A DNA stretch of 64,000 nucleotides from Girardinichthys multiradiatus (lineage: Eukaryota > Chordata > Actinopteri > Cyprinodontiformes > Goodeidae), in assembly GCF_021462225.1 (NCBI RefSeq), contig NC_061804.1:11848740-11912739 (forward strand), written 5' to 3'. Both the position numbers and the translations under genes were made by a program. Positions 12,473 through 23,220 of this stretch are shown one piece after another (position 1 is the stretch's first letter; each line of letters opens with the position of its first letter). Under the pieces are notes generated by a model. The model did not search any database. It saw only the letters and a program-made list of their open reading frames with translations, and was not told where the DNA came from.

Positions 12473-13527
12473 GTTTGGTCTCTTGGGATCCAAGTGACCA
12501 GTGTGACTGGCGGTGATCCAGGGATTCACAGAACAACAATTAACAGCTTAACTTCGGTTCTGTTTCATTCCTTCCTGACTGCCAGTGGCAGTAAACAAAG
12601 TGGATGACTTACGCCAGCAGTGTCACGAGGAACAGGGTACCCACCTATCGCTCAAGAGGTAGAAGCCAGCGTTTATTGAATGAAGCCAGCGTTTATTCAT
12701 GGCCCATGTCAAGGCGATAAAAATGTACATGGAGTTGCCCAGGATGGTGCCACCCAGATGTTCCCCAGCAGCACACCTCTCATCGTCACCCAAGATGTAG
12801 TCATGCTCCTGGCATACGACACCTGAGGGAGCGGCATCACCCACAGATCTATACACCAGCGCAATGGCTTCAACCACCCAAAAACACAGAGTCGGCAGTG
12901 ATGAGATCAAACACACCGAAAGTACAGGTCACGACCTTGTTTCCATCAAGTCTCCACCTGCGAGGAGAAACATCCACTTGGTTTACTGCCACTGGCAGTC
13001 ATGGAGGAATGAAACAGAACTTCATCTTTTCAAGCTGCAGACTTCAGGATCTTTACCTGCTTTTCTCTTTTTGTCGGTCTGAGCTGTTCTTTAGATTCAG
13101 ACTCATTAGGTGTTTTCAAACTGTTGACATCTGAGTGAGTTCTGACAGCTGGGGTCAGTTTGGTTCTGACCCTGATAACTAAATTATTTTTCAACTTTCA
13201 TTTATTTCTGGATTAAAAACCATTTTTATTAGTTCAATGGTAATATTCCATCTTCAGAGAAATGTAAGTTTTAGTTGTATTACCTGGAAGTCAATATAAT
13301 CAGAAACCAGCTCATTGTGTTTAGATTCATACAGAAAGATGTCTGCTGCTCCTCAGTCTGAGGTACTAACCGGCACCTTTAACGGTTTCTATTGAAGCCT
13401 TTGGTTATTGGAGCCCCTATCAAAGTCCTCATTACTCAGGTGGCTGTGCTGCCTCCATGGTAACCTTTCTAAGCAACCACTTGCTCTGTTTCATGCATTT
13501 TACTTCCTTACAAGATCTAACCAGCAA

Positions 13528-13612
13528 CCCCCCCCCCCCCCCCCCCCCCCTCCCTCCCCACTGGCCTGCATGACGTCACTGGGAGGAGGAGGAGGAGGAG
13601 GAGGGGGGGGGG
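13528..13612. repeat. Poly-C tract, CRE palindrome, GGA/poly-G tract
   Basis: 23 consecutive C at 13528-13550 are followed by a perfect TGACGTCA palindrome (13571-13578) and a GGA-repeat running into poly-G (13581-13612). The C-rich and G-rich arms can pair with each other, and each could form a four-stranded structure. Intronic, with no gene. Confidence 0.85.
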
Positions 13613-14039
13613 TCTACTTGCATCGGTCAGGCTTTTAAAAAATAAGCAGAAACTAATTAAGGAAGTCATGCTGTGTTTCTTATGGCCTCCTCCACTGTAG
13701 TGCATGTAGATCTGATACACCTGCAGGACTCTTTGCACTTTAACATGTTGCTCTATATTGACCATGAAGGTTTCTGTGATAACTGCGGTGGGTGCTTTTA
13801 TTTTATTTTGTGATATGAAGTATTTCACTTCCAACACTACTAAATGATGTTTGAGATGCGCATAGCGACCTCAGATTCACCGTCTACTTGACACTCCAGG
13901 GAACAATGAGGGCTCGTGTTTTCTTAAAGGGATAGTTCAGAGTTTTTGAGGTGCAGCTCTGTTGAGACCTTATGGAGAATTTGTTCTTCTGCAGTTGATA
14001 ACTGAGCATCTTCAGTTTGAAGAAACGAATTAGTTTTAG

Positions 14040-14300
14040 AGGTGGTGGCTTGTTATGAAGGGTTAAAGTAACCAAAATTAACTTGAAATGAATTGAAGGT
14101 GTGAAATACTGAACATGGTAAAACTGAGTGCCATAAAAACCAACATATGATTAATTTCGCCTCTGTCAAAATTAGGATCCATGAATTTGGAGGTCATTAA
14201 AATGAAAACAGGGTAAATATTAATCTTATAAATATTAAGGTTATAACATTTAACGTTGCCCGTTTTCATTCACTGCTTTGATTTTAGCACCTCCAAAAAA
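14040..14300 (-). repeat. Dispersed repeat, copy A (inverted)
   Basis: The reverse complement shares long blocks with 19080-19375 and 22915-23220, for example TTAATCA(C/T)ATGTTGGTTTTTATGGC and CTTCAATTCATTTCAAGTTAAT. It lies inverted relative to copy B, with the split L1-like element between them. Unclassified. Confidence 0.75.
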
Positions 14301-16172
14301 GTAGTGTGTGGACAATGCAATGGAAGTGTGACTGTCACATGCAAAAACTGTATATAGATTTCCGTTTCTCATCTTAATTTTTTCATGTTGTACATAGTTT
14401 TTAATAGTTCTTTCTTTTCCGCTATTCTCTCATTATTATTATTATTATTAATATTATTATTATAGACCTGTTTATAGTTCTTGTTATTGTACAGTTTCAA
14501 ATGAGTGATTGAAACATATTTATTAAATTTACTGTAATGTAATTTATTTACTCTGTGATATTTTAATACTATTTATAAATAATAATAAAACATAATATGT
14601 TTTTGATCAAATACTATTATAAATCCTTGTCAAAACCATAATTTTATAGCGTGCAAGAAGACCTTTAGTATTCTGGCCAATGTAATGCGATGACGTCATC
14701 ACCGCCCACGCGTCCAGAAAGCCCGCCGTCAAATTGACGGGCCTGGGAGTTCTACTGTTAACTGTTGAGTTTTATCAGTTTTTTTGGAATGATTTAAGAA
14801 AACTTATTTTATGCCCTTCTAGAACGTATTTCTAATAACAATCTCTCACCTACCATGAAATGAGGTCTCATCACTTTGATCCCCAAGGTCAACAAAGACC
14901 TCTTGTCCTTAGAAAAATGGAGACCCATCACTTTATTATGCACAGACTATAAAATACTAATTCTTGTTTACGCCAATCGCTTAAATAGTGGGTTAGCGAC
15001 TGTTATAAATGAATGTCAGTCTGCGTTCATAAAGGGAAGGAATATTCATCATCATACAAGACTTATTCTTGACATGCTGGATTATCGACACTTTATTAAC
15101 GGCGACAGTTTCATCTTATTCCTAGACTTCTACAAGGCGTTTGACTCACTTGAGCATCACTTTATTATGTAAACCTTAAAATGTTTTGGCTTTGGGGGAA
15201 AATTTTGCAATGTAATAACACTGCTTTATACTGAAATAAGTAGTTCAGTTTCCCTTGGCACAAATTTGACCCCCAGCTTTACTATGTCAAGAGGCATTTG
15301 GCAAGGATGTCCAATTTCCCCTAAACGTTTCATACTGTCAACCCAAATGCTTACCTTATTAATAACTCAAAACCCAATCTTGGATGGAATTACAATTTTT
15401 GACAACAAATTTACAATAAGTCAATTTGCTGAGGATACAACCATTTTTCTAAAGGACAAAACTGTGATTGATATTGCACTAAAATCCATTTTAACCTTTT
15501 CTGAAGCATCTGGCCTGCCTCTAAATATTGATAAGTGTGAACTTCTTTCGATCCAGTCCAGCTCTGAAAAGTCTGTTTCCTCCATTAAAGTTAAATCTGA
15601 TGTTAAATATCTGGGAATAACAATTTCCAAAGATCGTATTAAATGAGAGGAGGAGAATATTGGTAAATGTATAGATAACATGAAAAAATCCTTAAACCAC
15701 TGGTTAGTTCGAGATCTCACAGTTTTTGGGCGAGTTCTTTTATCAAAGGCTGAGGGTGCGTCCAAATTGTTTTACCCATGTCAATCTGTGTTCATCTCAA
15801 TTTGGAAGGAGGAACAAAACTTATTATTTAAAAAGGTCTCAACTTATTACAGCATATGATGCAGGTGGTATTAAAGCCGTAGACCTTGAAGCCTTAATAG
15901 GTACATTTAGAATAAACTGGCTAAAAGCCTATTTTTCACTCCCCAACTCTGTGTGGTTTCATATCCCTAGAGGCCTATTTGATAAACTTGGTGGCCTGGA
16001 TTTTTTTGCTTAGATGTGACTTTAATTTAACCAAGATTCCTGTCCAACTGTCTAACTTTCACAAACAAATTTAGCTTTTTTGGAAAATGATATTCAGTCA
16101 CATTTTTGTCTCACACAGCTCTTTATTGTGGAATAATGGGACAATAGTTGTCAACAGGAAGTCAGTTTTCAA

Positions 16173-17945
16173 TTCTATTCAGTTTATTTATATAGCGCCA
16201 CTTGGATGTACAAACGTCAGGTACATACATTCCAATTAATCCCAACCATTGAACAGTGCAGTCAGATTCAGTTATTTATTCAAATTGGATAAAATGTTTT
16301 TCTGTCTAAGGAAACCCAGCAGATTGCATCCAGTCAGTGACTTGCAGCATTCACTCCTCCCGGATGAGCATGTAGAGACAGTGGACAGTCACTGACGTTG
16401 ACTTTGCAGCAATCCCTCATACTGAGCATGCATGTAGTGACAGTGGAGAGGAAAAACTCCCTTTTAACAGGAAGAAACCTCCAGCAGAACCAGAACCAGG
16501 CTCAGTGTGAGCGGCCATCTGCCACGACCGACTGGAGGTTTGAGAGAACAGAGCAGACACAAAAAGAACACAGAAGCACTGATCCAGGAGTCCTTTCTAT
16601 GGGAAGGAAAAGTAAATGTTAATGGATGTAGCTCCTTTAGTCGTTTCATCTAGAAAGAAAGAACAGATAAACTCTGAGCCAGTTAGTCAAGGTTAGAGTC
16701 TGAAAGAGAGCACATAGAGTTAGTTACAGTTAAGCTCAGTCAGTAGCCATGTCTAGGAGAGAGAAAGGGTTAAACACTGAAAGATAGGGCCATGTGGATC
16801 ATCTGTAGAAGGTGAGCATTAAGTTGTTGCCAGCAGAAGCTCGGACGATGCCCCTCTCCAGAAAGGTGTCACAGGTAGACACAGAGCCAGGCCAGGTGTA
16901 GCTTCTAGGAAAAGAAAAGAGAGAACAAACTTAAAAGCTGAAATAACAGCAAATAATGCAAAATTGGAGAGTAGTGTGAGAATGTAGCGAAGAGGATGAA
17001 AGTGGTCGTTATGCCCTCCAGCAGCCTAAGCCTATAGCAGCATAACTACAGAGATAGCTCAGGATGACCTAAGACACTCTAACTACAGGGGTTGGACAAT
17101 GAAACTGAAACACCTGGTTTTAGACCAGGTTTTAGTTCAGATTATTTAGTTGAACGGCGCTTATTTACAACAATGTCGTCTCAAGGAACCCCACAAAGGG
17201 TCTGGAACGGCGCAGGGCCGCCGGGGAGGCCGGACCAAACCACCGAGCCAGAACCCGGCCACCCCAGAACGGGCCACGTGTAGTGGCACTAAGTAAAATA
17301 ATAAACTGATAAAGTTTATCCATCTAGAGGCCATTGATGGTCATTGTTATACTAAAAACCACAATGATTGGGATACCTCTCTCCATCAGACTGATTATAA
17401 CCAATGGAAAAGAGAAGGGGTCATACAGGTAGCAGAAATGGAGGGTGTGTTTCCACCTCAACCATAACTGAGCCGGTTTAGGCTAAACCTGACTCCCCCT
17501 TACTCCAACCAACAGGGAGGGAAGAAGGCTCCCTCCCTGATAAACTAAGCCACTCTAACTATAAGCTTAATCAAAAAGGAAAGTTTTAAGCCTAGCCTTA
17601 AAAGTAGACAGGGTGTCTGCCTCACGGACCAAAACTGGGAACTGGTTCCACAGGAGAGGAGCCTGATAACTAAAGGATCTGCCTCCCATTCTACTTCTAG
17701 AGACTCTAGGAACCACCAGTAAACCTGCAGTCTGAGAACGAAGTGCTCTGTTAGGAACATATGGACCAATCAGATCTCTGATGTATGATGGAGCTAGATC
17801 ATTAAGGGCTTTATATGTGAGGAGGAGAATTTTAAATTCTATTCTGGATTTAACAGGGAGCCAATGAAGGGAAGCTAAAATAGGAGAAATATGAGATCTC
17901 TCTTTTTAATTTTCATCAGAACTCTTGCTGCAGCATTTTGAATCA
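16173..17945 (+). repeat. High-copy repeat, copy 2, nested in the L1-like LINE
   Basis: 16173-17075 matches copy 1 at 6602-7525. It then continues through a second repeat block rich in AAACTAAGCCACTCTAACTATAAGC to a common fish block, CTTGCTGCAGCATTTTGAATCAGCTGAAGG. LINE protein sequence stops just before it (frame reading NRKSVF) and resumes just after it (FKSDWYRKG), which places the insertion. A 45-base piece at about 17084-17128 is the terminal repeat of the DD36E mariner found at 42288. Confidence 0.75.
17084..17128 (+). repeat. Orphan mariner terminal repeat
   Basis: TACAGGGGTTGGACAATGAAACTG and the following ACACCTGGTTTTAGACCA match the outer end of the mariner elements at 29751 and 42288, after which the sequence returns to the host repeat. 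No second end is seen nearby, so it looks like a one-ended relic or recombination scar. Confidence 0.75.
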
Positions 17946-19079
17946 GCTGAAGGCTAACGTTTTTAAGTCTGATTGGTATAGAAAAGGGATTTTGTTTGTA
18001 ACTGACTTAATGGATGGTAATGGAGTTTTGTTAGACCACGATGAATTTGTTAACAAGTTTAATCTGAACTGTACCAGTTATGAATATCTGAAAGTTTGTA
18101 AAGCTATTCCGGTCGGCCTTTTTCATCTTGTACTAAAAACTTTAAGGTATTTTAGAGTCACTCCAACTCTACCCAAACTGGTTGTAAACGACATCGATTT
18201 AACTGATGGCAAACTCAGTAATGTTGTACTCAAGTCTGCATTTAAATCAAAACGATTCAATGATTACAACAGAAGAACATCTGTGGATTTGAATATAGCT
18301 GAAAAAGCTTTATCCAGATACATTAAATGGCCATTTCCACCTAAGGTGAAAGAGACTCACTTTAAAATTTGTCATAAAATATACCTAGTTGCTTTTTTTT
18401 AAACAAACGCTTTAAATTTGATCTAGTTGGATGTAACTTCTGCAATTGTCCTGTTGAAACCCTTGAACACCTCTTTTTTTCTTGCTTTATCTCAAGTAAA
18501 TGGTTGTCACTGAAAATACCGAATATCCCCAAGTTTTCCTTTGACCATATTATGCATTGTTTCGACAGTCCAGATAGCCAAACATCTGACGTTGTAAATA
18601 TTGTTTTGTTGCTGGCTAAGTACCACATTCACTGCTGTAAGTGTAGAGGCTCTGCCCCTTGCTTTGCCTTTTTTTTAAACAACTTTAAAATGGATCACTC
18701 CTCATTGAGACTTCTCAAATTTGTATTTTCTCAAAAAATGTCTGCAAACATATCTAGACATCTTTTATTTTAAGTAATTATTCCATTACATTTATGTGCT
18801 TTACTGTTGTTCTTTTCACTATAATCCCAGGTTCTTGTATTTTCTTTTTTTTAACTTGTTGCAATGTTACTTAACCCTCTACAAGATATTGTATTTTAAT
18901 CCTTGTCAAAAAGACAAACTACTGGATGGAAGAGTGGGATCCACATTTGTCATTGTCTTTTTCCTTGTTTCCATGGAAATAAACCTTTGAAAAGATATAC
19001 TTTTGTTTGTATATTGGACTTTTTTGAATAACAGGCTACTGCCTAAACCACAAACCCATGCTGCTGTATTCAGATCTAC

Positions 19080-19375
19080 TGGAAGGACCAAATATTACGT
19101 TGTGAACGCGATGAATGATAAAACTGAAGTGGTAAAAATGGAGGTGATAAAATCAAGGCAATGAATTAAAACAGGCAATGTTAAACTTGATAACTTTAAT
19201 ATTTATAACATTAATATTTACCATTTGACCTCCAAATTCTAGGATCCTAATTTTCACGATATTAATCACATGTTGGTTTTTATGGCAATCAATATTACCA
19301 TGTTAAGTATTTCAGACCTTCAATTCATTTCAAGTTAATTTTTGTTACTTTGACCCTTCATAACTTGTCTGATTG
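19080..19375 (+). repeat. Dispersed repeat, copy B
   Basis: It shares with copy C the blocks GTGAACGCGATGAATGAT, GTGGTAAAAATGGAGG and CACATGTTGGTTTTTATGGC, and with copy A the inverse of its 3' part. It lies about 85 bases after the end of the L1-like element. Confidence 0.75.
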
Positions 19376-19569
19376 GAACACAGATAAAAATAAAAACTTT
19401 TATTCTGAAGTTTATTCAAAACCTTTAACCTTCCATAGTATTTATTTATTTAGAAGTCTACATTTATTTACTAGAATCATTGGTTGGTTCTGGTCCATAA
19501 CTTCTTTGAAACACCTTCTTATGTAGAAAGGATAATGCAGTTAAAAATATCAATAGCTTTCAGTCTTAA

Positions 19570-19870
19570 TGAATATGAACATATGCTATGTTCTGTTAGC
19601 ATATGCCATTTAATGTTTGCATATGGCGTCCCATGTCGGCATACTCTGCTTTATTATGGCTGTAAATGCTATGCTATGGTATGCTAGCATATGGCATGTC
19701 TATCAGCGTTATGCTGATCTATATTATGACCATAAATGCTTTGCTATGTTAGCATATGTTTTGTTATGTTGTCAGCATGTTATGCTGTTGGCATAATGCT
19801 GTGATGTTCTATTAGCATATCTAATGTTACGCTAGCAGATGCTATGCTAGGGTAACGCCATGTTAATGTT
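19570..19870. repeat. Degenerate minisatellite of GCTATG / TTAGCATATG units
   Basis: At least a dozen variants of GCTATGCTA, TTAGCATATG and GTTATGCTG occur with irregular spacing. Many units are near-palindromic. No coding content. Confidence 0.7.
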
Positions 19871-20268
19871 TCCAATGAAATGTCAGTTCAGCTACAGACC
19901 AGACCTCCATGTTTATTGTAGCATTGCAGACGTCTTCTCTTGTCTTGGTCCTGCACTGACTGTTAGCTCTAGAACTGTAGTGAAGAGGTTCTGAGACTTT
20001 TCTATTGAAGAGGAAAACATTCAGTGGTTTTAACAGAACTTCACAAAGATCCAAGTATTTTGACTGAGAGAACAAGCTGAGCTTCAACTGGCAACAAACC
20101 AGTTTCGGGAATGTTTTTTTTAAACTCTGTAAGTCCACTCCAGCAGTTTGAAGCTTTTACATGTACGGACTTGATCCTGATTCTAAAGATCGCTCACCCA
20201 GAAACAAATCTGGTTGTGTAGAGATTGCAGCAGCCTCAGTAATCGCTCCGATTTCCTCTTCATTTCAG

Positions 20269-20321
20269 GTGAAGAACAGAACAAAGAAGCGCAGCAAGAT
20301 GCGGAGGAAGAAGTCCAGTGA
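20269..20321 (+). CDS. ywhae: 14-3-3 epsilon, terminal coding exon 6
   Basis: The acceptor CATTTCAG at 20268 joins the split Gly239 codon to the acidic C-terminal tail EEQNKEAQQDAEEEVQ and stop TGA (20319-20321). The total is 255 residues when the missing 21-residue first exon is counted, the same as the mammalian protein. The tail has the epsilon-specific EEQNKEA start; the rest is acidic and variable, as usual for this flexible end. The exon was identified from the conserved tail and the splice phase. Confidence 0.95.
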
Positions 20322-21340
20322 GACTGAACAACACAAGACAAACCCTCCTCTCCTCTCTCCTGTTCTTGTCCCAGCACTAGCTCCTGTCCCATGCCACAGT
20401 TTCCAGCAGTGTTCAGCCCACCATCTTCTTCAAGCTTTCTCCTAACTTCTACCTGCCTTTCTTACCTCTTATCCTTACACGCATGCCACCTATCTGTTCC
20501 CTGAGGGCCCGCTCGGGCCCGTGTTTCCAGTCCACCGGGGTTTTACCTTTTCTCTCTCGTTCTGCAAGCCCCAAACCCTTTAAAATCCACATCCTCTGTG
20601 ACTGTTTTATTTTCGCTTTACTTTGCTGCATCATCTGTTGCCAAGTCTGCTTGCCTGTGTTTGTAACACACATATGCAAGGGTTAATTTAAAGATGAAAC
20701 TCAGTTTGTTTTCCTGTGTATGTATGTTTGAGATGTACATCGTTTCCATGCTGTCAGTTTGACTTCAGTCATCAGGATTAGAGTATACAGCTGTGGTGGA
20801 AGGTGGAAAGAGCTTTTAGTTTAAACAAAGTGCCCTCTAAACTTGTTCCTTTTACACATCTGTATTTGTTTTAAAGACAAACATCAGAATATCCCCATGT
20901 GAGAATCTCTGTCCTCTTCTCTTGTCCCTCGGAGCAGTGCTGTGCTGTGAGGCTGTAGTGCTTTTTGCTAAAGTTACATATTTAGGTAATGGCTTTTTAA
21001 CATAGAAATGTGTGTGAGAGTGAGAGAGGAGCGCTCAGCACCGTTTGATTGCAATTTACTGCAGTTTGCAGAAGAAATAGAGGCATGCTGCATCTTTCCT
21101 TCCCCCCTTTGAGTCCGTCAGGTTTCCTCACCTCATCCTTTCCTCTCATTTCTCCTCCTCTTGTTGGGTATGTGTAACATGAATCTGATTTGTACTACTG
21201 GATATTCTCACCGGAGCCACAAGTACCATCTCTCTGAAACACAGCATGGAATAACATTAAACTTTAAAATGAAAACTTCAAGCTGTGAGATGATGGTTTC
21301 CTTTCCTTCCACTTTGTTTTGGTTTCACTTTGACATTCAA

Positions 21341-21356
21341 CCACTAGAGGGCAGTG
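21341..21356 (+). promoter_or_regulatory. CTCF-like site
   Basis: CCACTAGAGGGCAGTG closely fits the vertebrate CTCF core. It lies at the 3' end of ywhae. A related TCACTAGAGGGCAGGG in the same orientation is at 23269-23284. Sequence match only. Confidence 0.45.
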
Positions 21357-21427
21357 ATGTCCTGACAAAGACCGAAGACTTAAGCCAGGTGTTTCAATGC
21401 ATTGAATGACGTTTATTTCATTGCTTT

Positions 21428-21433
21428 AATAAA
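21428..21433 (+). terminator. Candidate ywhae polyadenylation signal
   Basis: Canonical AATAAA in the context TGCTTTAATAAAATCTAG, about 1.1 kb after the stop codon. Confidence 0.5.
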
Positions 21434-21539
21434 ATCTAGATTACTGAATTAATCTAGATTATACACACTGAAATATTTCAAGGCTTTATTTCTGTAAATT
21501 CTGATTATGGCTCACAGTTAATGATAATAAAAAACGTTT

Positions 21540-22200
21540 AAACATTTTGCTGGCATGGAGGCCACCATCCTCTGGTTCTGCTGAGGTATTCAGGTTGTTC
21601 TGAGCCTTGATCTACGTTGTTGGTTCTGGTCTCTCACCTTCCTCTTGACAACACCCCATAGATTCTCTGGGGGTCAGATCAGCTCAGTTTGCTGGTGTTA
21701 CTATGGTGATTAAAGCAGGTTTGGTACCTTTGGCTGAGTGAGCCGGTACCAAGTTATGCTGGAAATTGAAATCAGCATCTCCATAAAGCTTGTCAGCAAA
21801 AGGAAGCATGAAGTGCTCTAAAATGTCCTAGCAGATGGTTGTGTTGAATGTAGACTTCAGAAAACGCAGTGGACCAGAACCAGCAGTTGACATGACTCCT
21901 CACACCTTCCCTGACTGGAAACTTCACACTGGACCTCAGGCAGCTTGGATTCTGGTCCTCTCCACTCTTCCTCCTGACTCTGGGATCTTGATTTTCAACT
22001 GAAATGCAAACTTTGCCTTCATCTGAAAAGAGAACTGAGCAACAGTCCAGTCCTTTTCCTCCTCGGGTTCGGTAATAAGGAGATAAATCTGTGTGGTGGA
22101 AGCTCTTGAAGCTCTGACTCCAGCTGCAGTCCACTCCTTGTTAATCTCCCTCAAACTCTTGAATGCATTTTATTTTAAATCGTCTCAAGGTTGCGGTTCT
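21540..22200 (-). mobile_element. Tc1/mariner transposase remnant
   Basis: On the minus strand this reads as the C-terminal catalytic part of a Tc1-type transposase. MLPFADKLYGDADFNFQHN is followed by a PAHSAKGT-like block; the catalytic Asp of the QD(L/N)xPxH motif is Asn here. Stops and frameshifts interrupt it. Confidence 0.65.
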
Positions 22201-22254
22201 CCCTCTTGCTGGTGAACCTTTTTCTTTTTTATTGGTCTGATGTAATAGTCTAAG

Positions 22255-22800
22255 ATCAGTATGTGTAAAGAATTTCAAAAACATGTAAAGAAGAGCAGAA
22301 AGTGAGGCTGTTCAGCTGAAATGATCTCAGATGCTTTGAAATGGAAACCAGAACCAGAAAGATCTGAAGAAAACCGGAAACTATTATTCCAGAGGATGGA
22401 AGAAGAAACCTCAGCCACTGATCAGCTCCAGGATGGTCATCAGAGAAGGTCTACAGTAACCTGAGAGGATGGTAACCATGTGAAGCCAAGCTGTCAGCAA
22501 GAAGGTCCCATGATGACATGGTGAACAACAACATGAGCTGAAGAGGTTAAAGTTGACCTACAGAGAAATACAGCAACATTTTCTGGACTGCTGAAGGAAG
22601 GTTGATCTTCTGCTGGTTCTGAGGTTGAACCTAGAAATACAGAAGAACTGTGGAATAAAGTCCAACCATCCTGGGCTGGACTACCTGAAGATGGTCGACT
22701 CCATCTAACACAGATGTGACGCAGCTCTCAGAAACAGTGGCTATACAGCTAAATATATTTACAGGAAGCTCAGTCTTTAAGCATCTTTCTGTTCATGCAG
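22255..22800 (+). mobile_element. Tc1/mariner transposase remnant (N-terminal half)
   Basis: Plus-strand sequence with the pattern GAAATGGAAACCAGAACCAGAAAG, CCACTGATCAGCTCCAGGATG and CTGAAGAGGTTAAAGTT typical of the DNA-binding half of fish Tc1 elements. It is disrupted by stops throughout and lies back to back with the remnant at 21540-22200. Confidence 0.5.
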
Positions 22801-22914
22801 GAAATGCTGGAGTTTAAAGGAATAAATGCTGATTCTGCCTAATAATTGTTTCAACAAATTTAATAATTATTAATGTTTTGATCTGGAATAAAATGTACAG
22901 CGTTAAATCTGCGC

Positions 22915-23220
22915 TGGGGCTGCTGCCGTATTTCGATCTACTGGAAGTAACAAAAATTACAAAGTGAACGCGATGAATGATGAAACTGAAGTGGTAAAAA
23001 TGGAGGCGCTAAAATCAAAGCAGTGAATTAAAACAGGCAACGTTAAATTTCATGACCTTTTTAACATTTTAATGACCTCCAAATTCACAGACTGTAATTT
23101 TCACAGAGACAAAATTAATCACATGTTGGTTTTTATGGCAGTCAATGTCATCATGTTCAGTATTTCACACCTTCAATTCATTTCAAGTTAATGTTTGTAA
23201 CTTTGACCTCTCATACCAAA
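22915..23220 (+). repeat. Dispersed repeat, copy C
   Basis: Same orientation as copy B, sharing GATCTACTGGAAG, GTGAACGCGATGAATGATG and the block around CACATGTTGGTTTTTATGGCA. Confidence 0.75.

Larger units (their letters stand above)
14735..18995 (+). mobile_element. L1/Tx1-like LINE, 5' truncated, split by a nested repeat
   Basis: Reverse transcriptase pieces lie at 14876-15172 (LIPKVNK, WRPITLL, then motif A LDFYKAFD), 15266-15646 (motif B GIWQGCPISP, motif C reading FAED where FADD is catalytic) and 15726-16013. After the nested repeat, the C-terminal region resumes near 17955 with FKSDWYRKGILF and continues to 18402, followed by a zinc-knuckle-like CNFCNCPVETLEHLFF in another frame near 18430-18490. 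It ends near 18995 with AATAAACCTTTGAAAA. Stops, frameshifts and the Asp-to-Glu change in motif C show it is dead. The missing 5' half is typical of incomplete reverse transcription. Confidence 0.85.
20322..21450 (+). other. ywhae 3' UTR (probable)
   Basis: Single-copy-looking sequence follows the stop codon. The first strong polyadenylation hexamer in a suitable place is AATAAA at 21428-21433, giving a UTR of about 1.1 kb, comparable with mammalian YWHAE. The exact cleavage site is not known. Confidence 0.55.
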
